This document shows positions 16,610-25,264 of a stretch of DNA of 64,000 nucleotides, piece after piece. Made by a program: the position numbers and the translations under genes. The notes below the pieces were generated by a model. The model made no database searches and had not been told where the DNA came from. It saw only the letters and a program-made list of their open reading frames with translations. Within the stretch, counting starts at the first letter, position 1. Each line of letters begins with the position of its first letter. The DNA comes from JAHRAW01 sp965226545 (GTDB lineage Bacteria; Pseudomonadota; Gammaproteobacteria; Arenicellales; Poriferihabitantaceae): assembly GCA_965226545.1 (NCBI GenBank), contig OZ245364.1, positions 2,108,001 through 2,172,000 on the forward strand, given 5' to 3'.

Positions 16610-18238
16610 ATGAAACACTCCGCCTCCCAATCGTCGCGACGCGCCGCGCGCAAAGCGGCGCGTCAAACGCAACACCACGCGCAATCGACGCGCGCGACTT
16701 GGCGATGGGCGCTCGGGCTGTTGCTGTTTTGTTTTGCGCTGTATCAACTCAATGGCGATTACCTGTACGGCTCGGATCAATACGGCAACATGATTCTGGC
16801 GATGAACCTGTTGGAAAATCATTCGTTCATCATCGCCCCGCAAACCATCCCCGACCAATTCGAATGGGTGCTGACCACGCCGGGCGAACCCGACCAAACG
16901 TATCGCTTTAAGGAATGGAACGCCTATGCGCAGCATCTTTATGAAGTCGGCCGCCTGACGCCGACCAATCATTATCATTATTTTGTCAACACCGTCTACG
17001 ACGGCTATTACGCCAACACCTTCGGCATCGGCGCGGCGTTGATGGTGTTGCCGGTGTATGCGCTGATTAATCTGTTCACCGACATCACTGCGAATTATTG
17101 GTGGCTGTGGTACGGCACAAAATTCACGGTGTCATTGCTGAGCGCGGCGACCGCGACGCTGATTTTTTTGACGCTGCGCGATTCGTTGCGCGACGCCAAT
17201 GCATCGCCGTGGCTGGCGGTGTTGCCGGCGCTTGCCTTTGCCCTCGGCAGTTGCGCGTGGTCGATGAGCAGCCAATCGCTTTGGCAACACGCGCCGTTTG
17301 ATTTTTGGCTGGCGCTCGGCGCGTACTTTTTCCTCGGGCGACATCGCGAACATCTCGGCGGCGCGTTGGCGGTCGGCGTCGCCGCCGGCATGGCGACGTT
17401 GTGCCGTCCGACCGGCGTGCTGTTTGTCGTTGTGCTTGGCGTTTATTATTTAATTTTTTCGCGCCGCCAATTTGCGCTGTTTGCGCTCGGCGGCTTGCCG
17501 TTTGCCGCGGCGTTTTTTTGGTACAACCATTATTATTTCGGCGGCGCATTGATTACCGCGCAACAAGTCGTCGCCGGCGAACGTCAGGATGATTTATGGG
17601 GCACGCCGTTGTGGCGTGGAGTGGCCGGTTTGTTAATCAGCCCGTCGCGCGGCTTGTTTATTTTCTCGCCGGTGTTTTTATTCGGCGTGGTCGGCGCGTA
17701 TTTGGCCTGGAAGGAATTGCCGCGCTATCGCGCTTATGTCGCGCTGCAGGTGGTGGCAACGCTGATGTTACTCACCACCGCCGTGCATCACAACTGGACC
17801 GGCGGCTGGTCGTTTGGCCCGCGCACGATGGTCGATGTGTCGCTTCTTCTTGCGCTGTTGATGTTGCCGGTGATGCAAAAAACCTTTGCCAAGCCGCTGC
17901 TGTGCGCGGCGTTTATCGCGTTGCTCGGCTATTCCGCGGCGGTGCAGTTTATCGGCGTGTCAACGTTTAACTATTGGTCGTGGAACAACCGCGACAAACA
18001 AGACATCGACCTGCCGCAATACCGCCATCGATTGTGGTCGGTGTCCGACAATCAACTCGCGCATTACGTCACCAACTTCGGCAAAATGCGCAAACTGAAA
18101 CTAAAGACTATGGCGCATTTTCTCGACTTGGATTACAAGGCACTGCTGCCAACGCCGGAGCCGGCTGATAATGCGCTGTACGAATTGCCGTCGCCGAACG
18201 ACGTCAACCAACCCAATGCGAAACCACCTGACGGGTAA
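16610..18238 (+). CDS. GT-C type multispanning membrane protein, probable polyprenyl-phosphate-sugar glycosyltransferase
   Basis: A 542-residue protein with a basic N-terminal tail, a first membrane segment at about 32-47, then a periplasmic loop starting LYGSDQYGNMILAMNLLE. The early acidic residue (D56) after the first membrane segment is typical of GT39/PMT-like GT-C enzymes. Roughly ten further hydrophobic segments follow, with a hydrophilic tail of about 80 residues. I do not recognise the specific family. It follows the HAD-UbiA gene by 52 bp on the same strand, so a lipid-linked-sugar donor (UbiA product) and an acceptor glycosyltransferase working together is a reasonable inference. 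Confidence 0.7.
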   Translation: MKHSASQSSRRAARKAARQTQHHAQSTRATWRWALGLLLFCFALYQLNGDYLYGSDQYGNMILAMNLLENHSFIIAPQTIPDQFEWVLTTPGEPDQTYRFKEWNAYAQHLYEVGRLTPTNHYHYFVNTVYDGYYANTFGIGAALMVLPVYALINLFTDITANYWWLWYGTKFTVSLLSAATATLIFLTLRDSLRDANASPWLAVLPALAFALGSCAWSMSSQSLWQHAPFDFWLALGAYFFLGRHREHLGGALAVGVAAGMATLCRPTGVLFVVVLGVYYLIFSRRQFALFALGGLPFAAAFFWYNHYYFGGALITAQQVVAGERQDDLWGTPLWRGVAGLLISPSRGLFIFSPVFLFGVVGAYLAWKELPRYRAYVALQVVATLMLLTTAVHHNWTGGWSFGPRTMVDVSLLLALLMLPVMQKTFAKPLLCAAFIALLGYSAAVQFIGVSTFNYWSWNNRDKQDIDLPQYRHRLWSVSDNQLAHYVTNFGKMRKLKLKTMAHFLDLDYKALLPTPEPADNALYELPSPNDVNQPNAKPPDG

Positions 18239-18257
18239 CGCAATGCGCGGCATTGCG
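18239..18257 (+). other. Perfect inverted repeat after the GT-C gene
   Basis: CGCAATGC-GCG-GCATTGCG starts immediately after the stop codon: an 8-bp perfect stem with a 3-nt loop. No T-run follows, so it may protect the 3' end or act in Rho-dependent termination rather than as an intrinsic terminator. Confidence 0.5.
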
Positions 18258-18469
18258 CAGGCGAAGCGAGTTGATGGATGGGGTGTGAAGTGTTGATGAG
18301 TTGTGAAGTGTAACTGTGGGGTAACTGTTAACTGTTGTTTGTTACTTTATATTGTTGCTTTGTACTGTTATTTTGCATTGTTACTTTTTATTTTCACTTG
18401 CCGCTTATGCTTGCGGCGTGTTAAGAGTTACAAGTTAATAATTAATAGTTAATAGTTAATAGTTAACCA
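18258..18469. repeat. Degenerate repeats between convergent genes
   Basis: Two arrays are visible: TGTTACTTTGTA-like words at about 18300-18395 and ATAGTTAATAGTTA direct repeats (7-bp period) at about 18430-18470. No gene is seen. Confidence 0.65.
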
Positions 18470-19423
18470 TTAATTCCCCGCCGCATCGTAACTTTGATAA
18501 TAATAATCATAGGCGCGCAAAATCCGTTGCGTCAATCGCCACGCTTCATTGTGCGACAGTTTATTGTCCTCGGGGATAATCACCCGCGTGTATAAATTTT
18601 CGCCGCGTTCATTTTTGAGCGCGCCGAGTCGTTTATCCAATTGCGATTGATTGTAATCGGTCGGTTCGCGTTGCGGTTCGGTGACGCGGTAGCGATAGCC
18701 GTCGTCGTCCTTGTCGATGCGCACCGCGACGATGTATTTGCCGGCGGCCGAGCGCGCCGGGCGCACCAAATCGCGGTATTGTTCATCCAGCCGTTCGAAT
18801 TCCTCGCGCAAACTGCGGTATTTTTCGCCCGACGTATCCGCCAATTTTTGCAACGCTTGGTTTTCGATGCGGCGTTGTTGGATGCGTTCGCGCAAAGTTT
18901 CGATTTGCAATTGCGCCTGTTGATAACCGCGCGTCGCCGTTTCGAGCGATTGTTGTTGCGCCTGCAGTTGCTCGCCCTGTTCGGCAAACCGCGTCGCCAA
19001 CGCGCGGCGTTCGCGCTGTTCGGCTTCGAGCAATTCATTGACGCGCGCCAATTGCGCGGCCAGCGAATCGATGCGCTGATTGAGCGACAAATTGACGCCG
19101 CTTAAGGTTGCGTTCTCGCCGCGCAATGATTCGACTTCGGTTTGGCTTTCGCCGAGCGATTTGCGCAGCCCGCTCATGGCCAATTCCAACGCGCCCAATT
19201 GACGACCGAGGCTTTCGCTTTTGCGGAAACTTTGTTGACGTTCAATTTCGCTGGTGACCAATTGCCGCCCAAGTTCGACATTGCGCACCATCACAAACAC
19301 CAACGCCATCAAAAAAATCATCACTATCACCGTCATAATGTCGGTGAACGACGGCCAAACGCTGTCGTCGCCGGGCGCGCTTGCACCGACGCGCAAATCG
19401 ACAAAACCGTCGCGCGCGCGCAT
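18470..19423 (-). CDS. MotB/ExbD-like stator subunit with long coiled coil and unclassified C-terminal domain
   Basis: A 317-residue protein: a short N-terminal cytoplasmic part, one membrane segment at about 24-46 opening with PSFTDIM, where D28 matches the proton-binding aspartate of MotB/TolR/ExbD, then a charged Gln/Glu/Arg-rich coiled coil of about 160 residues (50-215). A compact C-terminal domain (about 218-317, KYIVAVRIDKDDDG to LTQRILRAYDYYYQS) shows none of the usual OmpA peptidoglycan-binding signature. It starts directly after the stop of the MotA-like gene (TAAATG). The pair forms a probable proton-driven motor. It resembles ZorA/ZorB in architecture, but no zorC/D/E neighbours are present. 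Confidence 0.72.
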   Translation of the reverse strand: MRARDGFVDLRVGASAPGDDSVWPSFTDIMTVIVMIFLMALVFVMVRNVELGRQLVTSEIERQQSFRKSESLGRQLGALELAMSGLRKSLGESQTEVESLRGENATLSGVNLSLNQRIDSLAAQLARVNELLEAEQRERRALATRFAEQGEQLQAQQQSLETATRGYQQAQLQIETLRERIQQRRIENQALQKLADTSGEKYRSLREEFERLDEQYRDLVRPARSAAGKYIVAVRIDKDDDGYRYRVTEPQREPTDYNQSQLDKRLGALKNERGENLYTRVIIPEDNKLSHNEAWRLTQRILRAYDYYYQSYDAAGN

Positions 19424-20434
19424 TTACTTGCGCAACCGAAAGCCTTCGCGCAACAACTCAACCGCCTCGCCCAGCAGTTTGGTGTTGGCCGCGACGCTGT
19501 CGGCGTGGCGTTTTAACAATGCCTCGAGCCGCACCGCCGTGTCGGCGTCGGCGGATTTTGTCGGCGGCGGCGGCGGCGCGCCCTGCAGATGTCGCGCAAG
19601 CGCTTCGCTGGCTTCGACCAAAATCTGCACCGATTGTTCGTATTGTTGTTGGGTTTGGTCAAACCGCGCAATCAATTGACCGGCGCTGCGAATCCCGTCG
19701 TTGTATTCCAACACCGCCGCTTCCTGATTCGGCTGCAAACGCGGCAACAACGTCACCGCGCTAATTTCCTCGATGCGGCTGATGAGATAGGTTTGGGTGT
19801 CGGTCAACTTGATGTAAAAATAACCGAAGATTAAATACGCGATGATTGCGCTCAAGGTCGTCGACAACGCGGTCGACATGCCGTAAATCATCGCGCCCAA
19901 GCCGCCGCCGTCGCGGTCGCTGATTAAATCGGATGCGCCAAACAACGCAAGCGAAAGCGAAACAATCGTGCCGAACACGCCGGTTAAAATCAGCACGTTA
20001 TGCACAAACTTGGGGAAACTGTTGCGGCTGGATTCGACCGCAAACAACGCCGAGGCCAACGCGCCTTGTTGAATCTCGGCGCGGCGGCGGTTTAACTCCA
20101 ACAGCGTTCGATAACGTTGCGCGATTAAACTTTGCGGGCTGACGCCGCTCATCGGGTCGTCGTCGTTGTCGATGTTGCGCGAAAACCGCAACAGGTTAAT
20201 TTCCTGTTCGCGGTATTCGACAAACCGGCGCACCAACACCATAAAGCCGCAAAAAAACAGCGCGACGATGCCGCCGTTGACGGTCCAGCCAACCGCGTTG
20301 ACTTGGTTGACGAAGTAAATCCGTTGTATCACTTCGCTCTGCCAAACCATCAAGCCAATCAACGCCGCCAACACCGCCACCATCTGCACCAAGATGCCGG
20401 CGGTGTATTGCGCGCGCGGAGGGGATTTATTCAT
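19424..20434 (-). CDS. MotA/TolQ/ExbB-family proton channel protein
   Basis: A 336-residue membrane protein with four predicted membrane segments at about 12-31, 50-68, 145-166 and 182-208. A cytoplasmic loop of about 75 residues lies between segments 2 and 3. The TM3/TM4 pair has family features: TGVFGTIVSLSLALFG and GMSTALSTTLSAIIAYLIFG. The C-terminal about 110 residues are cytoplasmic, with a proline stretch (PPPPPT) and helical tail. It is translationally linked to the MotB-like gene. The cellular process it powers cannot be told from sequence; flagellar genes are not seen here. Confidence 0.8.
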   Translation of the reverse strand: MNKSPPRAQYTAGILVQMVAVLAALIGLMVWQSEVIQRIYFVNQVNAVGWTVNGGIVALFFCGFMVLVRRFVEYREQEINLLRFSRNIDNDDDPMSGVSPQSLIAQRYRTLLELNRRRAEIQQGALASALFAVESSRNSFPKFVHNVLILTGVFGTIVSLSLALFGASDLISDRDGGGLGAMIYGMSTALSTTLSAIIAYLIFGYFYIKLTDTQTYLISRIEEISAVTLLPRLQPNQEAAVLEYNDGIRSAGQLIARFDQTQQQYEQSVQILVEASEALARHLQGAPPPPPTKSADADTAVRLEALLKRHADSVAANTKLLGEAVELLREGFRLRK

Positions 20435-20953
20435 GTTAATGCGGCGTCAAAACGCAACGGAGCGGGATAAGTAAAACTTAAACGTCGACAGTGCAAACAA
20501 GTGTACGCCAATTCATGCAACCAAGTACACGCCAAACCGCGGACAACCTTCGGCTGTCACTGCACCGCAACCGGTCCATCCCGGCAAAATCAAATGCGCA
20601 GTTTATCATTGTTTGGATTGATTGGATAATTTAATGCGCCGCACTGCGTTGGTTTGTCGCTGCGGTTTATCGCCACAGTTTATCGACGTCGTTTATCGAT
20701 TTCACCCGCCGATGTTGTTTATCGACGCGACCCACCGACAATGCTTATCGACGTTACCGGTTGACCCGCTTGCCAACGTCACTTGCCAATGTTACATACC
20801 GCTACAAGTTTGTCGACTTTGCCAACCGACATTGTTTGTCGACGTTGCTTGTCGACACCACGCATCGATGTTGCGACCGACAACGTTTGCCAATGTCACT
20901 TAACAATGTCACCCGTATAACAATGTCACTCGTAACAATGTCACCCGCCAACA
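20435..20953. repeat. mnmE / MotA-like intergenic region with 13-bp TTATCG array
   Basis: About 520 bp without a convincing gene. Part one (20435-20640) is unique sequence, presumably with the promoter of the MotA-like gene, which I cannot place. Part two has TTATCG words starting at 20667, 20680, 20693, 20719 and 20745, all on a 13-bp lattice. Related TTGTCGAC words follow, and then four ACAATGTCAC words at about 20890-20945. Confidence 0.65.
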
Positions 20954-22330
20954 CTATTTCCCAATACAAAAGGATGCAAAAATTCGCCCAAGCAAATCAT
21001 CGGCGCCGACTGCGCCGGTGATTTCGCCGAGTGCGTTTTGGCAGGCGCGCAATTCTTCGGCGAGCAATTCGCCGCCGTGGGCGCGCCATTGTTCGGCGCC
21101 GGCGTGCAGATGTTGTTCGGCGCGCGCCAGTGCATCCAAATGGCGTTGGCGCGCGATGAAGGTTGCATCGGCGTCGCCGAGACCGGCGTGTTGTTGGATG
21201 CGCGCCAGCAATGCATCCAACCCTTGCGCAGACAACGCCGACACCGCAACGCCCCGCGCGCAATCATCGGGCGCGCAATCGCCGGGCGCGCGTCCGCTGA
21301 CATCGATTTTGTTGCGCACCAAACACAACGGCGCATCAATCGCGCGCCGCCAGTTTTCAATCTCAGCCGACGTCGCCGAGGCGTCATCGACCACCAACAA
21401 AATTAAATCGGCGCTTCGTTGCGCGGCGCGCGCGCGGCGCACGCCTTCGCGTTCAATCGCGTCACCGGGTTCGCGCAAACCGGCGGTGTCGACCATCTCG
21501 ACCGGCATGCCGCCGACTTCGATGGATTGTTCCAACACATCGCGGGTTGTGCCGGCGATGTCGCTAACAATCGCGCGCGGCCCGCGCACCAAGGCGTTAA
21601 ACAAACTGGATTTGCCGGCGTTCGGCGGGCCGCTCAACACAACCTTTAACCCGTCGCGCAAACGTTGACCGCGCGCGGCTTCGGCGCGCAGGGCTGCGAA
21701 TTGTTGTTGCAATTCGGTCAACGCGCGGGTTACGCGCGCGTCGTTTTCGCGCGCCGCATCGATGTCTTCGTCGGGGAAATCAATCGCCGCTTCAATCAAC
21801 ACGCGCAACTCGGTCAGTTGCGCGGTCAAGCGTTCAATCCGCGCGGAAAATTCGCCCTGCAATGAACGCATCGCCGAGCGCGCCGCGGCTTCGGTTGCGC
21901 TGGTGATTAAATCGGCGACCGCTTCGGCTTGGGCGAGATCCAAGCGTCCGTTTAAAAACGCGCGTTCGCTGAATTCGCCAGGACGCGCGGCGCGCGCGCC
22001 GAGTTCGATGCAGCGGCGCATCAACATCTTCAACACCACCGCGCCGCCGTGGGCCTGCAGTTCGAGGCAATGTTCGCCGGTGTAACTGGATGGCGCCGGG
22101 AAATACAGCGCGATGCCGCGGTCAATCACCGCGCCGTGCGCATCGCAAAAATCGCGCAACGCCGCGCGCCGCGCCGGCGGCGTTTGCCCGAGCAACGCAT
22201 CGCCGATGGCGACGATGCCGGCGCCGGAAAGCCGCACGACGCCAATCGCGCCGCGTCCGGCCGGCGTGGCCACGGCGACGATGTCGTCAGGCGCGCTCGA
22301 TGGTGCGCGTGACGTAGTATTGCTGGGCAA
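20954..22330 (-). CDS. mnmE: MnmE (TrmE), tRNA modification GTPase
   Basis: Partner of MnmG in cmnm5U34 synthesis. The 458 residues (E. coli 454) contain the formyl-THF-binding N-terminal domain (DDIVAVATPAGRGAIGVVRL, SYTGEHCLELQAHGG, GEFSERAFLNGRLDL), the G domain with GPPNAGKSSL, TTRD, DTAGLRE and NKID, and the C-terminal CIGK with the catalytic cysteine. ATG 22330 lies 44 bp inside the 3' end of yidC; no later in-frame start precedes the conserved region, so the overlap is accepted. Confidence 0.98.
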   Translation of the reverse strand: MPSNTTSRAPSSAPDDIVAVATPAGRGAIGVVRLSGAGIVAIGDALLGQTPPARRAALRDFCDAHGAVIDRGIALYFPAPSSYTGEHCLELQAHGGAVVLKMLMRRCIELGARAARPGEFSERAFLNGRLDLAQAEAVADLITSATEAAARSAMRSLQGEFSARIERLTAQLTELRVLIEAAIDFPDEDIDAARENDARVTRALTELQQQFAALRAEAARGQRLRDGLKVVLSGPPNAGKSSLFNALVRGPRAIVSDIAGTTRDVLEQSIEVGGMPVEMVDTAGLREPGDAIEREGVRRARAAQRSADLILLVVDDASATSAEIENWRRAIDAPLCLVRNKIDVSGRAPGDCAPDDCARGVAVSALSAQGLDALLARIQQHAGLGDADATFIARQRHLDALARAEQHLHAGAEQWRAHGGELLAEELRACQNALGEITGAVGADDLLGRIFASFCIGK

Positions 22331-23975
22331 TGGACAGCAGATTGTTGACCACCCAATACAACACCAACCCGGCCGGAAACCACAAAAAGAACACGGTAAA
22401 CACCACCGGCATCGCCATCATGATTTTTTTCTGCAGCGGGTCGACCGGCGCCGGGTTTAAGAAGAACTGCACAATCATCGATGCGCCCATCAACAACGGC
22501 AGCACAAAATACGGGTCGGGAATCGACAGGTCGTTAATCCAAAAGATAAAGTCGGCTTGGCGCAACTCGACGCTTTCCAACAGCGTCCAATACAGCGCGA
22601 TGAACACCGGTATCTGCACCAAAATCGGCAGGCAACCGCCGGCCGGGTTGACCTTTTCGCTTTTGTAAAACTTCATCATCTCCTGCTGAAAACGTTTTTT
22701 GTCGTCGCCGCAACGTTCCTTTAATGTCTTCATGCGCGGCGCCAGTTTTTTCATCTTCGCCATCGAGCGATAACTCGCCGCCGACAGCGGATAAAACACC
22801 GCCTTGACCAACACGGTCAACAACACAATCGCCCAGCCCCAGTTGTCGGTGAAACCGTGAATCTTCGACAGCAGCCAAAACAGCGGGTCGGCAATCGGCG
22901 TCAACCAGCCGTAATCCACGGTCAACAACAACCCTTCGACATTTTGGCGTTCGAGTTGGTCATGCGCTTTCGGCCCGACAAACAACACGCTCGACAACAC
23001 GCCGTTGTTGCCGGCGGCAATTTGCACCGGCGCGGTGGTTTTATAGCCGATGCGGTATTGGCGATTTTGATAGCCGCCGGTGCCGGTGTAAAACTGCAGC
23101 CCAGCCGAATCATCGGGCAGATAAGCCGAGACAAAATAATGCCGCATCATCGCCACCCAACCAAACGGCGTCACGCGATTGACCGCGTCATCGCGCATGT
23201 TGGCGTAGGAAATTTTGTCGTATTTGTCATCGGCGGTGTACATCGCCGCGCCGTGAAAACTCGGCAGCCGCCCCAAAAAGCCGAGCGAACTTTCCTGGTC
23301 GATTTCGGTTTGTTTGAGTTGCCCGTATACAAAACCGCTCCACGCTTGGTCGGTTTGATTATCGACGCGAAAATCAATTTCTATCCGATACGAATCACGC
23401 GCAAAGCGAAACACTTTTTGATAGGCGACGCCGTCGGGCGCGCGCCAATCCAACGCCACTTCGATGTGCGAATCATCGCCGAGTTGATATTCATATTGGC
23501 GCGCTTGGTATTCGACGCCGTGATTCGGATATTCGCGCCCGTTGCCAATCAACCCGCTTTGCGCAATCGCCAATTGTTCATCGCTTCGATACATCAGCAC
23601 AAACGGTTCATCCGGCGCATCCACGCGCAACGGATAACGCAACAATTCGATGCGCACCAAATCGCCGCCGCGCGGGTCAATCTCGGCGCGCACGACGTCG
23701 GTCTCGACGCGAATCAATTGCGTCGAATCTTCGACCTCGCGCGGTGCATCGTTGGGCGCAACGGCGGTCGATGATTCGGTCGGCGTTTGCGGCGCGGCCG
23801 GCACATCCGCGGCGCCGATTGGATTGGCGCTCGGCGGCGCGTCGGGCGCGGCAACACTATCGACCGGCGGCGTCGCGTAATCCAGTTGAAACGCAGTCCA
23901 CGATTGCCAAATCATCACCAGCACCAACGCCAGCGCACCCCATAAAATGACTCGTTGAATTTCCAAGTTAAACAT
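22287..23975 (-). CDS. yidC: YidC, membrane protein insertase
   Basis: Inner-membrane insertase working alone or with SecYEG. From ATG 23975 the protein is 562 residues (E. coli 548): MFNLEIQRVILWGALALVL as first membrane segment, an Ala/Pro/Ser-rich linker (about 35-75), the large periplasmic beta-sandwich domain to about residue 340, then the conserved insertase core (FYPLSAASYRSMAKMKKLAP, CLPILVQIPVFIALYWTLLE, LPLLMGASMIVQFFLNP). An upstream ATG at 24092 in the same frame runs through repeat sequence and is rejected. The ribosome binding site is weak. Confidence 0.97.
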   Translation of the reverse strand: MFNLEIQRVILWGALALVLVMIWQSWTAFQLDYATPPVDSVAAPDAPPSANPIGAADVPAAPQTPTESSTAVAPNDAPREVEDSTQLIRVETDVVRAEIDPRGGDLVRIELLRYPLRVDAPDEPFVLMYRSDEQLAIAQSGLIGNGREYPNHGVEYQARQYEYQLGDDSHIEVALDWRAPDGVAYQKVFRFARDSYRIEIDFRVDNQTDQAWSGFVYGQLKQTEIDQESSLGFLGRLPSFHGAAMYTADDKYDKISYANMRDDAVNRVTPFGWVAMMRHYFVSAYLPDDSAGLQFYTGTGGYQNRQYRIGYKTTAPVQIAAGNNGVLSSVLFVGPKAHDQLERQNVEGLLLTVDYGWLTPIADPLFWLLSKIHGFTDNWGWAIVLLTVLVKAVFYPLSAASYRSMAKMKKLAPRMKTLKERCGDDKKRFQQEMMKFYKSEKVNPAGGCLPILVQIPVFIALYWTLLESVELRQADFIFWINDLSIPDPYFVLPLLMGASMIVQFFLNPAPVDPLQKKIMMAMPVVFTVFFLWFPAGLVLYWVVNNLLSIAQQYYVTRTIERA

Positions 23976-24243
23976 AATGATTGGGCGGTTGCCGTGTTGT
24001 TGTGTGTTGATGAAGTGTGAAAGAGTTTTGGTGAAGTAATTTTTTCGATGAAGTAATGTTGTCGATGAAGTAACGGTTAACAATAACCACAAGTTAAATT
24101 TGTAACGGTAACAACCATGTCAAAAATTTATCGCAACGACAATCGAAGCGGCAATCGATGCGGCAATCGAAATTACAATCGAAGCGGCAATCAAAGCGAC
24201 AATCGCTGAATCAATCGTTGCATCAATCATTACCAACCGCACA
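23976..24243. repeat. yidD-yidC gap with degenerate repeats
   Basis: Two arrays are visible: GATGAAGTAATG-like words at about 24030-24080, and a clear 12-bp array (GCGGCAATCGAA type) at about 24125-24236. In most bacteria the yidD-yidC gap is short; here repeats stretch it to 268 bp. Confidence 0.7.
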
Positions 24244-24492
24244 TCACTCACCGCGCAATCGCGTCGGCACCGGGTCGTCGCCGCCGGCGTGAAACGGATG
24301 ACAACGCGCCAACCGCCGCACCGCCAACCAACCGCCGCGCAACGCGCCGTGTTGCGCAATCGCCTGCATTGCATATTCGGCGCAACTCGGCGCAAACCGA
24401 CAACGCATCCCCAAAAACGGGCTGATGCACAACCGATACAGTTGTATCGGCGCAATTAACAGCGCGATGAATACGGTGTGCAATCGCCGCAT
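24244..24492 (-). CDS. yidD: YidD, membrane protein insertion efficiency factor
   Basis: Small membrane-associated protein of 82 residues helping YidC-dependent insertion. It carries the family signature ISPFLGMRCRFAPSCAEYAM and RLARCHPFHAGGDDPVP with the conserved cysteines. ATG 24492 gives a length near the E. coli 85. An alternative ATG at 24537 overlaps the rnpA stop as ATGA and would give 97 residues with an unconserved basic N-terminus. Either is possible; the shorter matches the family better. Confidence 0.93.
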   Translation of the reverse strand: MRRLHTVFIALLIAPIQLYRLCISPFLGMRCRFAPSCAEYAMQAIAQHGALRGGWLAVRRLARCHPFHAGGDDPVPTRLRGE

Positions 24493-24533
24493 CGATGAAG
24501 TTAACGCGCGGCGGAGGCAAAGGCGGCGGGCGG

Positions 24534-24959
24534 TCATTGCATTGCTTGCGGCGGCTCGGTTTGACTTTTCGGCTTTGCTTCGATTTGCGCATGCGCGCGT
24601 CGCCACAATTTTTCCAACTCGATGCGCAACACCCGGCTCGGCTGTTTCGATGCGCCGACTTTGGCGACCATCACAACATCGATGCCGTCGAGTTGCGGCG
24701 CATTGCGGCGAAATGATTCGCGCACCAAGCGTTTGATGCGATTGCGCTCGACCGCCTTTTTATCGACTTTGCGCGACACCGCCAAGCCGATGCGCGCATG
24801 GGTTAAGCGATTCGGCGCAACATGCGCGCAAAAATGCGCGGCATGCGCGCGGCGTTTATGCGCAAACACTTCGGCAAACTGCGCGCCGTTCAACAATCGC
24901 GCGGTGCGCGGGAAGCGTTGATCAATGCGCGGCTCGCCGATGCGCGCCGCGCGTGGCAA
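24534..24959 (-). CDS. rnpA: RnpA, protein component of ribonuclease P
   Basis: Basic RNA-binding subunit of RNase P, which matures tRNA 5' ends. Recognised by FPRTARLL at the start of the conserved domain, HARIGLAVSRKV, the hallmark ERNRIKRLVRESFR and ALEKLWRR-like VLRIELEKLWRRAH. The 141 residues exceed the usual 119 because of about 15 extra residues at each end. No ATG fits; TTG 24959, 8 bp after the rpmH stop, is taken as the start. Confidence 0.94.
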   Translation of the reverse strand: MPRAARIGEPRIDQRFPRTARLLNGAQFAEVFAHKRRAHAAHFCAHVAPNRLTHARIGLAVSRKVDKKAVERNRIKRLVRESFRRNAPQLDGIDVVMVAKVGASKQPSRVLRIELEKLWRRAHAQIEAKPKSQTEPPQAMQ

Positions 24960-24967
24960 ATGGGCGC

Positions 24968-25102
24968 TCAGGCCGACAGACGCACGCGGCGTTTGGCGCG
25001 CCGCGCGTTAATCACCGCGCGCCCGGCGCGTGTGCGCATCCGCGCGCGAAACCCGTGGTTGCGTTTGCGCTTGATTAAACTCGGCTGGAAGGTGCGTTTC
25101 AT
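24968..25102 (-). CDS. rpmH: Ribosomal protein bL34
   Basis: A 44-residue highly basic ribosomal protein. It reads MKRTFQPSLIKRKRNHGFRA, then RMRTRAGRAVINARRAKRR, closely matching bL34 throughout. It is too short for routine frame listing but unambiguous. First gene of the rpmH-rnpA-yidD-yidC-mnmE cluster, behind a good promoter. Confidence 0.97.
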   Translation of the reverse strand: MKRTFQPSLIKRKRNHGFRARMRTRAGRAVINARRAKRRVRLSA

Positions 25103-25133
25103 TGTGCATCAATTACGCGGTAAACGACGCCGC

Positions 25134-25162
25134 ACTATACCCGCGCGCCGTGTAAATTGCAA
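25134..25162 (-). promoter_or_regulatory. sigma70 promoter of rpmH
   Basis: Minus-strand TTGCAA (25162-25157) and TATAGT (25139-25134) are 17 bp apart, 32 bp before the rpmH ATG. The upstream remainder (to 25264) is A+T-richer and has loose CCATTACCATTA repeats. Confidence 0.65.
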
Positions 25163-25264
25163 TCACCATTACCATTATCGTTCGCCAATCGTTACTTGCC
25201 GCTTGTTACTTGCCACTCGTTGCGCTTTAACGCAGCCAACTCATCCGCCCGCCGCCGCGCCGCG

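Noticed and set aside
18470..20434. Complete Zorya defence system
   Set aside because: Only the two membrane proteins resemble ZorA/ZorB. No helicase or nuclease partners (zorC/D/E) lie nearby and the MotB-like protein lacks the OmpA domain.
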